Shown piece by piece: positions 1 to 8,890 of a DNA stretch of 64,000 nucleotides. A model generated the notes under the pieces. The model saw only the letters and a list, made by a program, of their open reading frames with translations, did no database searches and had not been told where the DNA came from. This DNA is from Glycomyces amatae (GTDB taxonomy: Bacteria > Actinomycetota > Actinomycetes > Mycobacteriales > Micromonosporaceae), in NCBI RefSeq assembly GCF_020991375.1, contig NZ_JAJLQZ010000007.1, positions 124,001 to 188,000 of the forward strand, read 5' to 3'. A program made the translations under genes and the position numbers. Every line of letters begins with the position of its first letter. Positions within the stretch are counted from its first letter, which is position 1.

Positions 1-2585
1 CCTACTTCCAGCGCGGCGCCGCCGGCCGCCCCAAGGAGCACGTGTCGTTCAAGTTCGACGCCCGCTCGATCGACTTCCTCCCCAAGCCCCGCCCCGTGTT
101 CGAGGTGTTCGTCTACTCCCCGCACTTCGAGGGCGTCCACATGCGCTACGGCAAGGTCGCCCGCGGCGGCCTGCGCTGGTCGGACCGGCGCGAGGACTTC
201 CGCACCGAGATCCTCGGCCTCGTCAAGGCCCAGGAGGTCAAGAACACCGTCATCACCCCCGTCGGCGCCAAGGGCGGCTTCGTCCTCAAACGCGTCGACT
301 TCGCCGACCGGGCCGCGTTCCAGGCCGAAGGCGTCGCCCGCTACCGCGAGTTCATCTCCGCCCTGCTGGACATCACCGACAACCGCGACGCCGACAACAC
401 CGTGGTCCCGCCGCCCAACGTGGTCCGCCACGACGGCGACGACCCCTACCTCGTCGTCGCCGCCGACAAGGGCACCGCGACCTTCTCCGACGTCGCCAAC
501 GCCGTCGCCGCCGAGTACGGGTTCTGGCTCGGCGACGCGTTCGCCTCCGGCGGCTCGGTCGGCTACGACCACAAGAAGATGGGCATCACCGCCCGCGGCG
601 CCTGGGAGTCGGTCAAACGCCACTTCCGCGCCGAAGGCCTGGACACGCAGGCGCAGGAGTTCACCGTCGTCGGCATCGGCGACATGTCCGGCGACGTCTT
701 CGGCAACGGCATGCTCCTGTCCGAGCACATCCGGCTCGTGGCCGCCTTCAACCACATGCACATCTTCATCGACCCCGACCCGGTCGCCGCCACCTCCATC
801 GCCGAGCGCCGCCGCCTGTTCGACCTGCCCCGCTCCACCTGGGCCGACTACGACCCGACCCTCATCTCCGCCGGCGGCGGCGTGTGGGAACGCTCGGCGA
901 AGTCCATCCCCGTCTCCGACGAGGCCCGCGCCGCCCTCGGCATCGGCGCCGACGTCAAGGACCTCACCCCGCCCGAACTCATCCGCGCCATCCTCACCGC
1001 CCCGGTCGACCTGCTGTGGAACGGCGGCATCGGCACCTACGTGAAGGCGGCGTCGCAGACCGACGCCGCCGCGGGGGACAAGGCCAACGACGCCGTCCGC
1101 GTCAACGGCGAGGACCTGCGCTGCCGCGTCGTCGGCGAAGGCGGCAACCTCGGCTTCACCCAGCTGGGCCGCATCGAGTACGCCCAGTCCGGCGGGCCCG
1201 AACGGACCGGCGGGCGCTGCGACACCGACTTCATCGACAACTCCGCCGGCGTCGACACCTCCGACCACGAGGTCAACATCAAGATCCTGCTCCGCTCCGC
1301 CGCCCTGGCCGGCCGCGTCGACCCCGGCAGCCGCGACCGGCTCTTCATGGACATGGCCGACGCGGTCGCCGACGCCGTCCTGGCCGACAACTACGGCCAG
1401 AACATGGCCCTCGCGAACGCCAGGCGCCTCAACCTCCGGCTCATGCCCGTCCACATCAGACTCATGAAGCACCTGGAGAAGACCGTCGGCCTCGACCGCG
1501 AGATCGAGGGCCTCCCCAGCGACAAGCAGCTCAAGGAGCGCAGCGCCGCCGGCGCCGCGCTCACCGAACCCGAGATGTCGGTCCTGCTGTCGTACGTGAA
1601 GATCTGGGCCAAGCGCGCCGTGCTCGACTCCGACCTGCCCGACGAGGAGTGGACCGCGCCGGTCCTGCGCGAGTACTTCCCCGCGCCGCTGCGCGAACCC
1701 TACGCCGACCTCATGGCCGACCACCCGCTGCGCCGCGAGATCGTCACGACCGCGGTCGTGGGCGAGGCCGTCAACCGCTGCGGGACGACGTTCCTGTTCC
1801 GCATCGCCGACGAGACCGGCGCCGACGTCGTGGACGTCGTCCGCGCCTTCGTGATCATCCGCGACGCCTTCGGACTGCCGGGCCTGTGGCGGCGCATCGA
1901 GGCCCTCGACAACCAGGTCCCGCAGGAGGCCCAGGTCGCGAGCATGCTCGTGATCCGGCGGCTCCTCGACCGCGGCGTCCGCTGGCTCGTGCAGCACCGG
2001 CGCGGCACGCTGGACGTGGCCGCCGAGATCGAGCGGCTGCGCCCCGGCCTGGCGGTGCTCCAGCCGAAACTGCCCGAGCTGCTGACCGACTCCGAGGCGG
2101 TCGGGTTCGAGCGGTTCTGCGACCAGCTCGAGGAGCAGGGGATGCCCGCCGAGGTCGCACGGGACGCCTCCGCGCCGATCTTCGGGTTCGGCCTGGTCGA
2201 CGTGGTCGAGTGCGCGCGGATCCTGGACACCCCGCTCGGCGCGACCGCCGAGGTCTACTACGGGATCGCCGCCCGCGTGCACCTGGACGAGATCCTCAAC
2301 CAGATCTCGGCCCTGCCCAGGACCAACCGCTGGCAGACCCTCGCGCGCTCGGCCCTGCGGTACGACCTGTACGGCGCGATGGCCGCGCTCACCGGCAGCG
2401 TGCTCGAGGCGAAACCGGGCACGGACCCCGCCGAGGCGGTCGACTCGTGGGCCGAGCGCAACGCCGCCGAGATCGACCGCATCCACGAGGCGACGGCCGA
2501 GGCCGAGCGGTCGGACGAGAAGCTCGCGGTCCTGTCGGTCGCGCTGCGCCAGATCCGCAGCCTGGTCGAGACCGACGGGGAGTGA
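1..2585 (+). CDS. gdh: NAD-specific glutamate dehydrogenase, large type (5' end outside window)
   Basis: C-terminal 860 residues of the large (about 1,600 residue) bacterial NAD-glutamate dehydrogenase, which deaminates glutamate to 2-oxoglutarate and ammonia. The frame is open from base 3, so the gene begins upstream of the window; the GTG at 42 is only an internal valine. Seen: the substrate-binding stretch KVARGGLRWSDRREDFRTE, the catalytic-lysine segment PVGAKGGFVLK, the nucleotide-binding region GIGDMSGDVFGNG, and a long helical C-terminal domain typical of this class and absent from the 450-residue hexameric GDHs. It ends with TGA at 2583-2585 and is followed at once by an intergenic repeat. 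Assignment is firm; the symbol is generic. Confidence 0.93.
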   Translation, partial: YFQRGAAGRPKEHVSFKFDARSIDFLPKPRPVFEVFVYSPHFEGVHMRYGKVARGGLRWSDRREDFRTEILGLVKAQEVKNTVITPVGAKGGFVLKRVDFADRAAFQAEGVARYREFISALLDITDNRDADNTVVPPPNVVRHDGDDPYLVVAADKGTATFSDVANAVAAEYGFWLGDAFASGGSVGYDHKKMGITARGAWESVKRHFRAEGLDTQAQEFTVVGIGDMSGDVFGNGMLLSEHIRLVAAFNHMHIFIDPDPVAATSIAERRRLFDLPRSTWADYDPTLISAGGGVWERSAKSIPVSDEARAALGIGADVKDLTPPELIRAILTAPVDLLWNGGIGTYVKAASQTDAAAGDKANDAVRVNGEDLRCRVVGEGGNLGFTQLGRIEYAQSGGPERTGGRCDTDFIDNSAGVDTSDHEVNIKILLRSAALAGRVDPGSRDRLFMDMADAVADAVLADNYGQNMALANARRLNLRLMPVHIRLMKHLEKTVGLDREIEGLPSDKQLKERSAAGAALTEPEMSVLLSYVKIWAKRAVLDSDLPDEEWTAPVLREYFPAPLREPYADLMADHPLRREIVTTAVVGEAVNRCGTTFLFRIADETGADVVDVVRAFVIIRDAFGLPGLWRRIEALDNQVPQEAQVASMLVIRRLLDRGVRWLVQHRRGTLDVAAEIERLRPGLAVLQPKLPELLTDSEAVGFERFCDQLEEQGMPAEVARDASAPIFGFGLVDVVECARILDTPLGATAEVYYGIAARVHLDEILNQISALPRTNRWQTLARSALRYDLYGAMAALTGSVLEAKPGTDPAEAVDSWAERNAAEIDRIHEATAEAERSDEKLAVLSVALRQIRSLVETDGE

Positions 2586-2589
2586 ACCG

Positions 2590-2676
2590 GTCCGGGGGCA
2601 GGGGTCGAGCCGAAGGGGCTCGTTCGCAGCGCCCCCGGAGCAACCACCCTGACATAGGGGTACGACAATTCGGCGG
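2590..2676 (-). repeat. Intergenic hairpin repeat, copy R1
   Basis: About 86 nt, nearly identical (roughly 80 of 86 positions by eye) to the reverse complement of 3996-4081. On the minus strand it reads TTGTCGTACCCCTATGTCAG, then GGTGGTTGCT, a GGGGGC block, a CGAGCC/GGCTCG hairpin and CCCCTGCCCCC. The outer GGGGGC and GCCCCC blocks can pair around the inner hairpin. It lies between gdh and the ROK gene. Confidence 0.8.
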
Positions 2677-2781
2677 GGCGGTCGAGGGGCCGCCCGCCGA
2701 AACCCCGGTTTCCGCACCGGCGACGGGGGTCCCCGCCCGTCCCGCGTGGATAATGTGGGCTCGGAGGAGAAAGAAGATCCA

Positions 2782-3951
2782 ATGCCGAAGAGCCACACCC
2801 CCGGGGTGCCCAAGCTGCTGCGCGTCCTCAACGACCAGGCGGCGCTGAAGCTGCTGCTCGAGGACGGCCCCCAGACCCGAGCGCAGCTCGCCGAGCGCAC
2901 CTCGATGTCCAAGGTCACCGCCTCGCAGATGATGGAGCGCCTCCAGAGCCGCGGCCTCGTCGAGGTCGTCGGCTCCAAGTCCGGCGGCCGGGGCCCCAAC
3001 GCCTCGCTGTACGCGGCCGTGCCCACCTTCACCTACGTCGTCGGCGTCGAGGTCGGCCCCGTGACCACCAAGGGCGCCTGCGCCGACTTCACCGGCCGCA
3101 TCGTCGGCCGCGCCGAGATCGACGTCGAGGGCTCCACCGACCCGGTCGCCGTGGTCCGCCGCGTCGTCACCGACTCCGTCGCCGACGCCGGGATCGAGAT
3201 GGCGAAGGTCGAGCGGATCGTCCTCGGCACCCCCGGCGTCATCGACCCCGCCAGCGGCGAGATCGGCTTCTCCTGGAACCTCCCGGCCTGGCACCGCGGC
3301 CTGCGCACCGCCCTGAACGAGGAGTTCGCCCCGGCCGTCGAGATCGAGAACGACGTCAACCTCGCCTGCCTCGCCGAGCAGCGCTCCGGCGGCGCCGGCG
3401 GCGCCTCGGACTTCGTGTACGCCTGGTTCGGCGGCGGTCTCGGCCTCGGGGTCATCCTCAACGGGCGGCTCTACCGCGGCGCCAGCGGCGCGGCCGGAGA
3501 GATCGGCTTCCTCCCCGTGCCCGGCGGCGAACTGCCGACCGGCGGCGTCGTCACGCGCCTGTCGAAGGGCTCCTACCAGCGCGTCATCGGCGGCGACGCC
3601 GTCATCGACATCGGCGCGAAGCACGGTTTCGAGGCCGCCGAACCCGAAGACGTCGTCAACGCGGCCGTCGCGGCCGGACCCGAGGGCGCCTCCTGCCTGG
3701 ACGAGGTCGCGCGCGGCATCGCCCTCGGCATCGTCGCCGTCTGCGTCCTGCTCGACCCCACCGTGGTCGTCCTCGGCGGCCCGGTCGGGTACGCGGGCGG
3801 GCTCGAACTCGCCGGGCGCGTCGCCGCCCAGACCTCCCAGCTCGCCCCCGTCAACCCGAGCGTCGTCGCGGGCGCGGTCATGGACGAACCGGTCATGCGA
3901 GGCGCGATCCTCCACGGCCTCGACGCGGTCCGCGAAAGCCTCTTCGACTGA
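2782..3951 (+). CDS. ROK-family transcriptional regulator (NagC/XylR type)
   Basis: 389 residues. A winged helix (about 10-75; AQLAERTSMSKVTASQMMER is the recognition region) is followed by a ROK sugar-kinase-like domain (about 85-385) with GTPGVIDPASGEI, ENDVN and a GGGLGLGVILNG segment. Such proteins repress sugar uptake or catabolic genes and respond to a sugar ligand. The usual ROK zinc motif (CxCGxxGCxE) is missing after GAAGEIG and the N-terminal phosphate motif is degenerate, so I infer a ligand-binding regulator and not a kinase. Start: ATG at 2782, preceded by GGAGGAGAAAG; an in-frame upstream ATG at 2746 lacks a ribosome site. No sugar genes adjoin it, so the ligand is unknown. It is bracketed by inverted repeats R1 and R2. 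Confidence 0.85.
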   Translation: MPKSHTPGVPKLLRVLNDQAALKLLLEDGPQTRAQLAERTSMSKVTASQMMERLQSRGLVEVVGSKSGGRGPNASLYAAVPTFTYVVGVEVGPVTTKGACADFTGRIVGRAEIDVEGSTDPVAVVRRVVTDSVADAGIEMAKVERIVLGTPGVIDPASGEIGFSWNLPAWHRGLRTALNEEFAPAVEIENDVNLACLAEQRSGGAGGASDFVYAWFGGGLGLGVILNGRLYRGASGAAGEIGFLPVPGGELPTGGVVTRLSKGSYQRVIGGDAVIDIGAKHGFEAAEPEDVVNAAVAAGPEGASCLDEVARGIALGIVAVCVLLDPTVVVLGGPVGYAGGLELAGRVAAQTSQLAPVNPSVVAGAVMDEPVMRGAILHGLDAVRESLFD

Positions 3952-3995
3952 CCCGAGCGACCTCCGACACAAAACCCGGCGACGACGCCCCACTC

Positions 3996-4081
3996 CCGCC
4001 GAATTGTCGTACCCCTATGTCAGGGTGGTTGCTTCGGGGGCACTGAAAACGAGCCTCTTCGGCTCGGCCCCTGCCCCCGGA
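3996..4081 (+). repeat. Intergenic hairpin repeat, copy R2
   Basis: Inverted near-identical partner of R1. It contains a nested structure: outer arms CGGGGGCA and TGCCCCCG enclosing an inner hairpin CGAGCC-TCTT-CGGCTCG. It lies 45 bases after the ROK stop. Confidence 0.8.
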
Positions 4082-4116
4082 CCGCACCAGCGTGTTCGAA
4101 TGCGGCGCCGCGGCGC

Positions 4117-4191
4117 TGTCACACCCCTGTGCCAGGGTGGTTGCTTCGGGGGCACTGCGAACGAGCTCCTTCGGCTCGACCCCTGCCCGGG
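4117..4191 (+). repeat. Intergenic hairpin repeat, copy R3
   Basis: Second copy in tandem with R2, same orientation. It shares GGTGGTTGCTTCGGGGGCAC and the CGAGCTCCTTCGGCTCG hairpin, but its 5' part differs (TGTCACACCCCTGTGCC). A GTTCGAATG element sits just upstream (4094-4102), similar to GTTCGAACG before R4 and R6. Confidence 0.75.
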
Positions 4192-4217
4192 ACGCCCCCG
4201 CACAGTCCCGTGAACAC

Positions 4218-4252
4218 GCGGCCGCCCCCTCGCCCTGCGAGGGGGCGGCCGC
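4218..4252 (-). terminator. Strong hairpin terminator of the ABC exporter operon
   Basis: Perfect 16-bp stem (4218-4233 with 4237-4252) and a CCT loop, just beyond the stop of the minus-strand ABC permease. No clear T tract follows, as is common in high-GC actinobacteria. Confidence 0.7.
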
Positions 4253-4284
4253 ACATGCATTCCGCTTGCGCCGCAGCGCCTCGG

Positions 4285-5307
4285 CTACGCCGCGTCGCGC
4301 CGCTGGAACGCCCAGGTCGCCAGCGCGCCGAACAGCACCACGATCCCGCCCAGCAGCAGACCCGCGTCGGTCGCGGTGATCACCATGACATCCGGCGTCA
4401 TCTCCATGCCGCTGCTGTTCCAGTTGTACAGCTCGATCTTCCCGGAGATCCACGCCATCACCCACGTGTACAGCGAGAACCGCTCCGGATAGTCCACCGG
4501 CAGCGACATGCTCGTGATCTGCACCAGCATGTCGCCGATGATCAGGTACCCCGCGATGACCCCGCCCGCGATCGCCGTGTGCCGCCCCAGCATCGCCAGC
4601 GACGCCCCCAGCGCCGTCATCCCCAGCGTCAGCAGCCCCGTGCGGCCCAACCGCTCCAAGGTCGCCTCCCACCACACGCCGTCGAGGTCCCCGACTTCGC
4701 CGCGCACCGCCGCCGTCAGGTACAGCAGCCCGAACGCCAGCACCACGACGCCCGCGACCGCGGCCGCGCACACCGCCAGCGCCGCGCCGAGCTTCGCGCC
4801 CCACACCTTCATCCGGTGCGGATGCCACACCATCAGGTTCGACATGCCCCCGCTCGACCACTCGGCCCCGATCGCCGAGGACGCCAGCATCATCATGATC
4901 AGGCCCGCCACGATCGCGACCCCGATGAGCATGTACGAGCCCTCGTTCTCGAACGAGAAGGTGTACGTGTAGATGAAGTCCTCGGCGGTCATGCCGCCCA
5001 CGTAGAACTCGCAGCGCTCCTCGTGCGACATGTCCGCGTACGCCGAGTCCTCCACGGCCCACGCGTAGTTCGCGTTCTCCTCGAAGAAGCCCTCGTCCTC
5101 GAGGCAGTCCCCGTAATCGGGGTTGTCCTCGTTCCACTGGTCGGCCTGCGCCTGGGCCTCGGCCAGCTGACCCTCGTCCGGGCCCTGGCTGGAGGTCGCC
5201 CACATGATCGCCGTCAGGCCCACCACGCCCGCGACCGCGAGAATGCCGAAGACCAGCGACAGGCGCCGGCGCGCGAGGCGCCGCAGTTCCGCTTTGAACA
5301 GGTTCAC
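4285..5307 (-). CDS. ABC-2 type transporter permease
   Basis: 340-residue integral membrane protein beginning VNLFKAELRRLARRRLSLVF, the usual amphipathic start of ABC-2 permeases, followed by one membrane helix, a long acidic extracytoplasmic loop (about 35-110, with two cysteines) and five more hydrophobic segments. The GTG start at 5307 shares a GTGA overlap (5304-5307) with the stop of the ATPase gene, so the two are translationally coupled. Longer upstream starts would lie inside the ATPase gene in another frame and are rejected. Together with the ATPase it should form an exporter; the substrate (drug, peptide or lipid) cannot be told. Confidence 0.85.
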   Translation of the reverse strand: MNLFKAELRRLARRRLSLVFGILAVAGVVGLTAIMWATSSQGPDEGQLAEAQAQADQWNEDNPDYGDCLEDEGFFEENANYAWAVEDSAYADMSHEERCEFYVGGMTAEDFIYTYTFSFENEGSYMLIGVAIVAGLIMMMLASSAIGAEWSSGGMSNLMVWHPHRMKVWGAKLGAALAVCAAAVAGVVVLAFGLLYLTAAVRGEVGDLDGVWWEATLERLGRTGLLTLGMTALGASLAMLGRHTAIAGGVIAGYLIIGDMLVQITSMSLPVDYPERFSLYTWVMAWISGKIELYNWNSSGMEMTPDVMVITATDAGLLLGGIVVLFGALATWAFQRRDAA

Positions 5308-6335
5308 CGCTCCACACCTTCCGCCTGGACGTCGATCGCGACGCCGCCCGGGGCCGCCTGAGGCACCTCGACCGACTGCCCGATCTGGACGGTCCGGCCC
5401 GGCACCGGCGCCGTCCCCGTCAGCTCCAGGAACACCGACTCCAGGTTCTTCGTCTCCGTCACCAGCTCCGACAGGTAGATCCCCGCGTCCGCGAGGGTCT
5501 TCGTGACCCACGCGGGCTCGGGCGCGCCGGTGACCACGAGCCGGTCGCGGTCGACCGCGGCCGTCAGGTCCGGCGCGGCGCCGGTGAGCGCCTCGACGGC
5601 CTCCGGCAGCGACGCCGCGTCCGGGAACCGGACGCTCAGGCTCGCGCTCGAATGGCCCGCGATGATGTCGGCGACCTTCCCGTCGACGATCCGGCGCCCC
5701 CGGGAGACGATCGTCATCGAGTCGCACAGCTGCTGCACCTCGGAGAGCAGGTGCGAGCTGACCACCACGGTCACGCCCTGCGAGTGCGCGAGCCACTGGA
5801 GCAGCTCGCGCATGTGGTGGATCCCGGCCGGGTCCAGGCCGTTGGCGGGCTCGTCCAGGATCAGCAGCTGCGGCTGCTTCAGCAGCGCCTGCGCGACGGC
5901 CAGTCGCTGGCGCATGCCCAGCGAGTAGCCCTTCACGGCGGCCTTCGCCGCGTCCTTCAACCCGACCTGCTCGAGGACCTCCTCGACGCGGGACCGGGGG
6001 ACCCCGGCGCTCTCGGCGAGCAGCTGGAGCGTCAGCCTCCCCGAGAAGTGCTTGAAGAACTGCGGGGACTCGACCACCGCGCCGATGCGGGAGACGACCT
6101 GCGGCAGGCGGCGGGGCACCTCCTCGCCGAAGATCCTCATGTCGCCGCCGTCGACGCGGATGAGGCCCAGCAGGGCCCGCAGCGTCGTGGTCTTGCCGGA
6201 GCCGTTGGGCCCCAGGAAGCCGTGCACCTGGCCCGCGGCGACCTCCATGTCGAGGCCGTCCAAGGCGTTGTGCGGCTGCCTGAAGGCCCTCGAATAGGTC
6301 TTCCGCAGCCCCGATATCTCGATGATGGGGGGCAT
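5304..6335 (-). CDS. ABC transporter ATP-binding protein (ABC-2 partner)
   Basis: 343 residues. Walker A GPNGSGKTT (about 41-49), signature region YSLGMRQRLAVAQAL, Walker B LLILDEPANGLDP and the switch histidine in VVVSSH are all present, so the protein should be an active ATPase. The C-terminal 100 residues form the extra domain often seen in DrrA/CcmA-like exporters. First gene of a two-gene operon with the downstream permease (4-base overlap). Upstream is a 197-base divergent promoter region shared with the ATPase gene at 6533. Confidence 0.88.
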   Translation of the reverse strand: MPPIIEISGLRKTYSRAFRQPHNALDGLDMEVAAGQVHGFLGPNGSGKTTTLRALLGLIRVDGGDMRIFGEEVPRRLPQVVSRIGAVVESPQFFKHFSGRLTLQLLAESAGVPRSRVEEVLEQVGLKDAAKAAVKGYSLGMRQRLAVAQALLKQPQLLILDEPANGLDPAGIHHMRELLQWLAHSQGVTVVVSSHLLSEVQQLCDSMTIVSRGRRIVDGKVADIIAGHSSASLSVRFPDAASLPEAVEALTGAAPDLTAAVDRDRLVVTGAPEPAWVTKTLADAGIYLSELVTETKNLESVFLELTGTAPVPGRTVQIGQSVEVPQAAPGGVAIDVQAEGVER

Positions 6336-6532
6336 GGACTCTTTCCAGTTCGCAGTGGGTGGACCGGGGGCCCGCCCCGGCGGGGCGGACTACCGGTCGG
6401 ACGCCGCCGGCGGCGGCGCGGTTGCGCGGACGGCCCGGCGCCGCCGCGGCCGGGCAGGTCGCCCGGTGTGTCGCAGCACTGCCGCGCGGCCGCCCTCGTC
6501 CACGTGTCCGGGCCGCGTGGTTTCATTGACCC

Positions 6533-7324
6533 GTGGCTCAGTCTGAACGCGTCCTCGACCTGTCCGGCGTCACCGTCCGGCGCGGCGGCAACCAGCTCCT
6601 CGACGGCGTCGACTGGAGCGTCGACGCCGACCAGCGGTGGGTCGTCCTCGGCCCCAACGGGGCGGGGAAGACGACGCTGCTCAACCTAGCGGCCGCGCGC
6701 AACCACCCGACGTCCGGAGTGGTCGAGATCCTCGGCAGCCGCCTCGGCCGGATCGACGTGTTCGAGCTGCGCCCCCGCATCGGCCTGACCACCACGCAGG
6801 TCGCCGACGCGATACCGGGCGGCGAGAAGGCCTTCGACGTGGTGCGCACCGCCGCGTGGGGCATGATGGGCCGCTGGCGCGAGGAGTACGACCCGCAGGA
6901 CGACGAGCGCGCCGCCTCGCTGCTGCGCTGGCTCGGTGTCGCGCAGCTGTCGGACCGGCTGTTCGGGACGCTCTCGGAGGGCGAGCGCAAGCGGGTCCTG
7001 ATCGCCCGCGCGCTGATGACCGACCCGGAGCTGCTGCTGCTCGACGAGCCGGCGGCCGGGCTGGACCTGGGCGCCCGCGAGGCGCTGGTGGCGACGCTGG
7101 CCGGACTGGCCCGCGACGCGGCCGCCCCGGCAATGGTCCTGGTCACACACCACGTCGAGGAGATCCCGCCGGGCTTCACGCACGCGCTGGTCCTCTCGGG
7201 GGGCGGCGTGATCGCCGCCGGCCCGATCGGGGAGGCCCTGACCTCGGCGACCCTCTCGAAGGCCTTCGGCCTCCCGCTGACCCTCACGGCCAACGGCAAC
7301 CGCTTCACCGCCACCGCGGCCTGA
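6533..7324 (+). CDS. Stand-alone ABC transporter ATP-binding protein
   Basis: 263 residues with Walker A GPNGAGKTT, signature LSEGERKRVLIARAL, Walker B LLLLDEPAAGLDLG and switch histidines in VTHHVEEIP. The TLSEGERKR signature and VTHHVEEIPPGF ending are typical of the YlmA/ModF-like group related to iron-siderophore ATPases, which often have no cognate permease next to them. GTG start at 6533. No permease or binding protein adjoins it here, so the partner and substrate are unknown. It is followed by intergenic repeat R4. Confidence 0.83.
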   Translation: MAQSERVLDLSGVTVRRGGNQLLDGVDWSVDADQRWVVLGPNGAGKTTLLNLAAARNHPTSGVVEILGSRLGRIDVFELRPRIGLTTTQVADAIPGGEKAFDVVRTAAWGMMGRWREEYDPQDDERAASLLRWLGVAQLSDRLFGTLSEGERKRVLIARALMTDPELLLLDEPAAGLDLGAREALVATLAGLARDAAAPAMVLVTHHVEEIPPGFTHALVLSGGGVIAAGPIGEALTSATLSKAFGLPLTLTANGNRFTATAA

Positions 7325-7352
7325 CCCCGAAGCGACCCTGTTCGAACGACAC

Positions 7353-7424
7353 TGTCGGACCCCCGTGTCAGGGTCGTTGACCGGGGGCACTGCGAACGGG
7401 CCTCTGCGGCTCGGCCCCTGCCCG
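7353..7424 (+). repeat. Intergenic hairpin repeat, copy R4
   Basis: Reads TGTCGGACCCCCGTGTCAGG, then GTCGTTGACCGGGGGCACTG and a CGGGCC...GGCTCG hairpin ending GCCCCTGCCCG. It is preceded by GTTCGAACG at 7340-7348. It lies between two plus-strand genes. Confidence 0.7.
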
Positions 7425-7500
7425 CGTTCGCCGCCTCCCGAGGCTGCGCTCACACACGCGGCGTTCGGCACCCGGCATCCGGCTCGGTTAGGCTGGCCCG

Positions 7501-8880
7501 GTGAGATTCCGGTGGTGGCGCGCGACGGTCCTGACGGCCGTCGCCGCATTGGCGCTCGTCTACCTCGCCGGCCTGACCCGCCTGGGCGAGGCCGAAGCCG
7601 ACCAGCTCCAAGCGGTCCCCGTCCTCGCCGCCGACCCGGCCGAGGAGCTCGCGGCGCTCCGCGCCGCCGCCCCCGTCCCCGGCGACGACCCCGCCGCGGC
7701 GCTCGAAGCGGCCCTCGCCGACCCCCAGGTCGCCGCCGCCCTCGTCGCCGCGCTCCCCGACACCGGCTCCGGCGAGCTCGGCGACGCCCTCGCCACCCTC
7801 TACGCCGCCGGCGGCGACCTCGACCCCGTCGACGTCAACGCGTTCTACACCGGCCTCGGCGAGGAGGCGACCGCCTGGCTCGCCGTCCTCTACCCCTCCG
7901 TCGTCGCCGAGATGCCCGGCGCGCCCTTCGACGCCCGCATCACCGCCAACCGGCTCATCCTCGAAGCGACCACCGCCGCCTCGACCGCCTACGACAGCCC
8001 CGGGCGCCCCTGGACCGACGACGCCGAGCGGCCCGCCCGCGCCGAGCTCGCCGCCCTCGCCGGCACCGGCCGCCAGTTCCTCTACCTCGACCCCTACAAC
8101 AACAACGGCGACGGCTCCTGGATCGAGGTCGTCGGCGACCTCCACACCGCGACCGACGTCGCCGTCCTCGTCCCCGGCGGCTCCGCCGTGCTCTCCAGCG
8201 AGAACTTCCAGCTCTACTACAACCGTGCCGAGTCCTTCGTGGACGCCGCCGACGGCGAGCTCGCGGTCGTCGTCTGGGCCGCCGCGTCCTGGCCCTCGGG
8301 CTGGGTCGAGGAGTCCTGGGCCTCCTGGTCCCAGGTCGCGGCCGAGAGCCTCGCGTCCTTCACCTTCGACCTGCGCAACCAGATCGGCGCGGACACCCCG
8401 CTCACCCTCGCCGGACACTCCTACGGCGGCGCCGTCATCGGCTACGCCGAGACCTACGACCTCGAAGCCGACCAGGTCCTCCACATCGCCTCGGCCGGCA
8501 TGGGCAACGACGTGTACGGCCCCGAGGACTACACCGAGCCGTGCCGCGCCCGCTACTCGATCACCGCGCCCGGCGACCCGATCTCCTACGTCCAGGGGAT
8601 GCCCTACGTGCCGCTGCTGGGCCACGGCGCCGACCCCGACGACTTCCCCGGCGTCCGCAACCTCGAGACCGGTTCGCTCCCGGACACCCCCGGGGCCGTC
8701 GACGACTACGGCCGCAGCCTCGCCGGCCAGGGCATCGCGGGCAAGACCGTCGAAGGCGTCCACTCGCACTCGGAGGTCTTCTACCCCGAATCGGACGCCT
8801 GGACCAACATCCTCAAGGTCCTGCTGCACGAGGCCCCCGGGCTCGCCGACGAGCAGCCCGAGGCCTACGAGGGCTGCTGA
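7501..8880 (+). CDS. Membrane-anchored or secreted alpha/beta hydrolase, DUF1023 type
   Basis: 459 residues. The N-terminus (about 6-25) is a single hydrophobic helix after basic residues, so the protein is exported or anchored. An alanine- and acid-rich region leads into an alpha/beta hydrolase fold with nucleophile elbow GHSYGG, Ser307; the acid and histidine cannot be fixed with certainty, but a conserved VHSHSEVFYPES near the C-terminus probably supplies the histidine. This arrangement is typical of actinobacterial DUF1023 proteins, whose substrates are unknown. GTG start at 7501. It ends only 10 bases from the convergent lipB gene. Confidence 0.8.
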   Translation: MRFRWWRATVLTAVAALALVYLAGLTRLGEAEADQLQAVPVLAADPAEELAALRAAAPVPGDDPAAALEAALADPQVAAALVAALPDTGSGELGDALATLYAAGGDLDPVDVNAFYTGLGEEATAWLAVLYPSVVAEMPGAPFDARITANRLILEATTAASTAYDSPGRPWTDDAERPARAELAALAGTGRQFLYLDPYNNNGDGSWIEVVGDLHTATDVAVLVPGGSAVLSSENFQLYYNRAESFVDAADGELAVVVWAAASWPSGWVEESWASWSQVAAESLASFTFDLRNQIGADTPLTLAGHSYGGAVIGYAETYDLEADQVLHIASAGMGNDVYGPEDYTEPCRARYSITAPGDPISYVQGMPYVPLLGHGADPDDFPGVRNLETGSLPDTPGAVDDYGRSLAGQGIAGKTVEGVHSHSEVFYPESDAWTNILKVLLHEAPGLADEQPEAYEGC

Positions 8881-8890
8881 GCGGCCCCGG

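Noticed and set aside
884-2848. 654-codon Arg-rich plus-strand frame inside gdh
   Set aside because: It is the +1 shadow of the glutamate dehydrogenase frame; its composition is not protein-like.
4094-4102. GTTCGAATG (and similar GTTCGAACG at 7340 and 32840) as a tRNA T-loop or attachment site
   Set aside because: No acceptor, D or anticodon arms surround it; it recurs as part of the intergenic repeat family.
6360-6400. Another repeat fragment (GACCGGGGGCCCGCC) in the ABC divergent region
   Set aside because: Only about 15 bases match R7; could be chance in GC-rich DNA.
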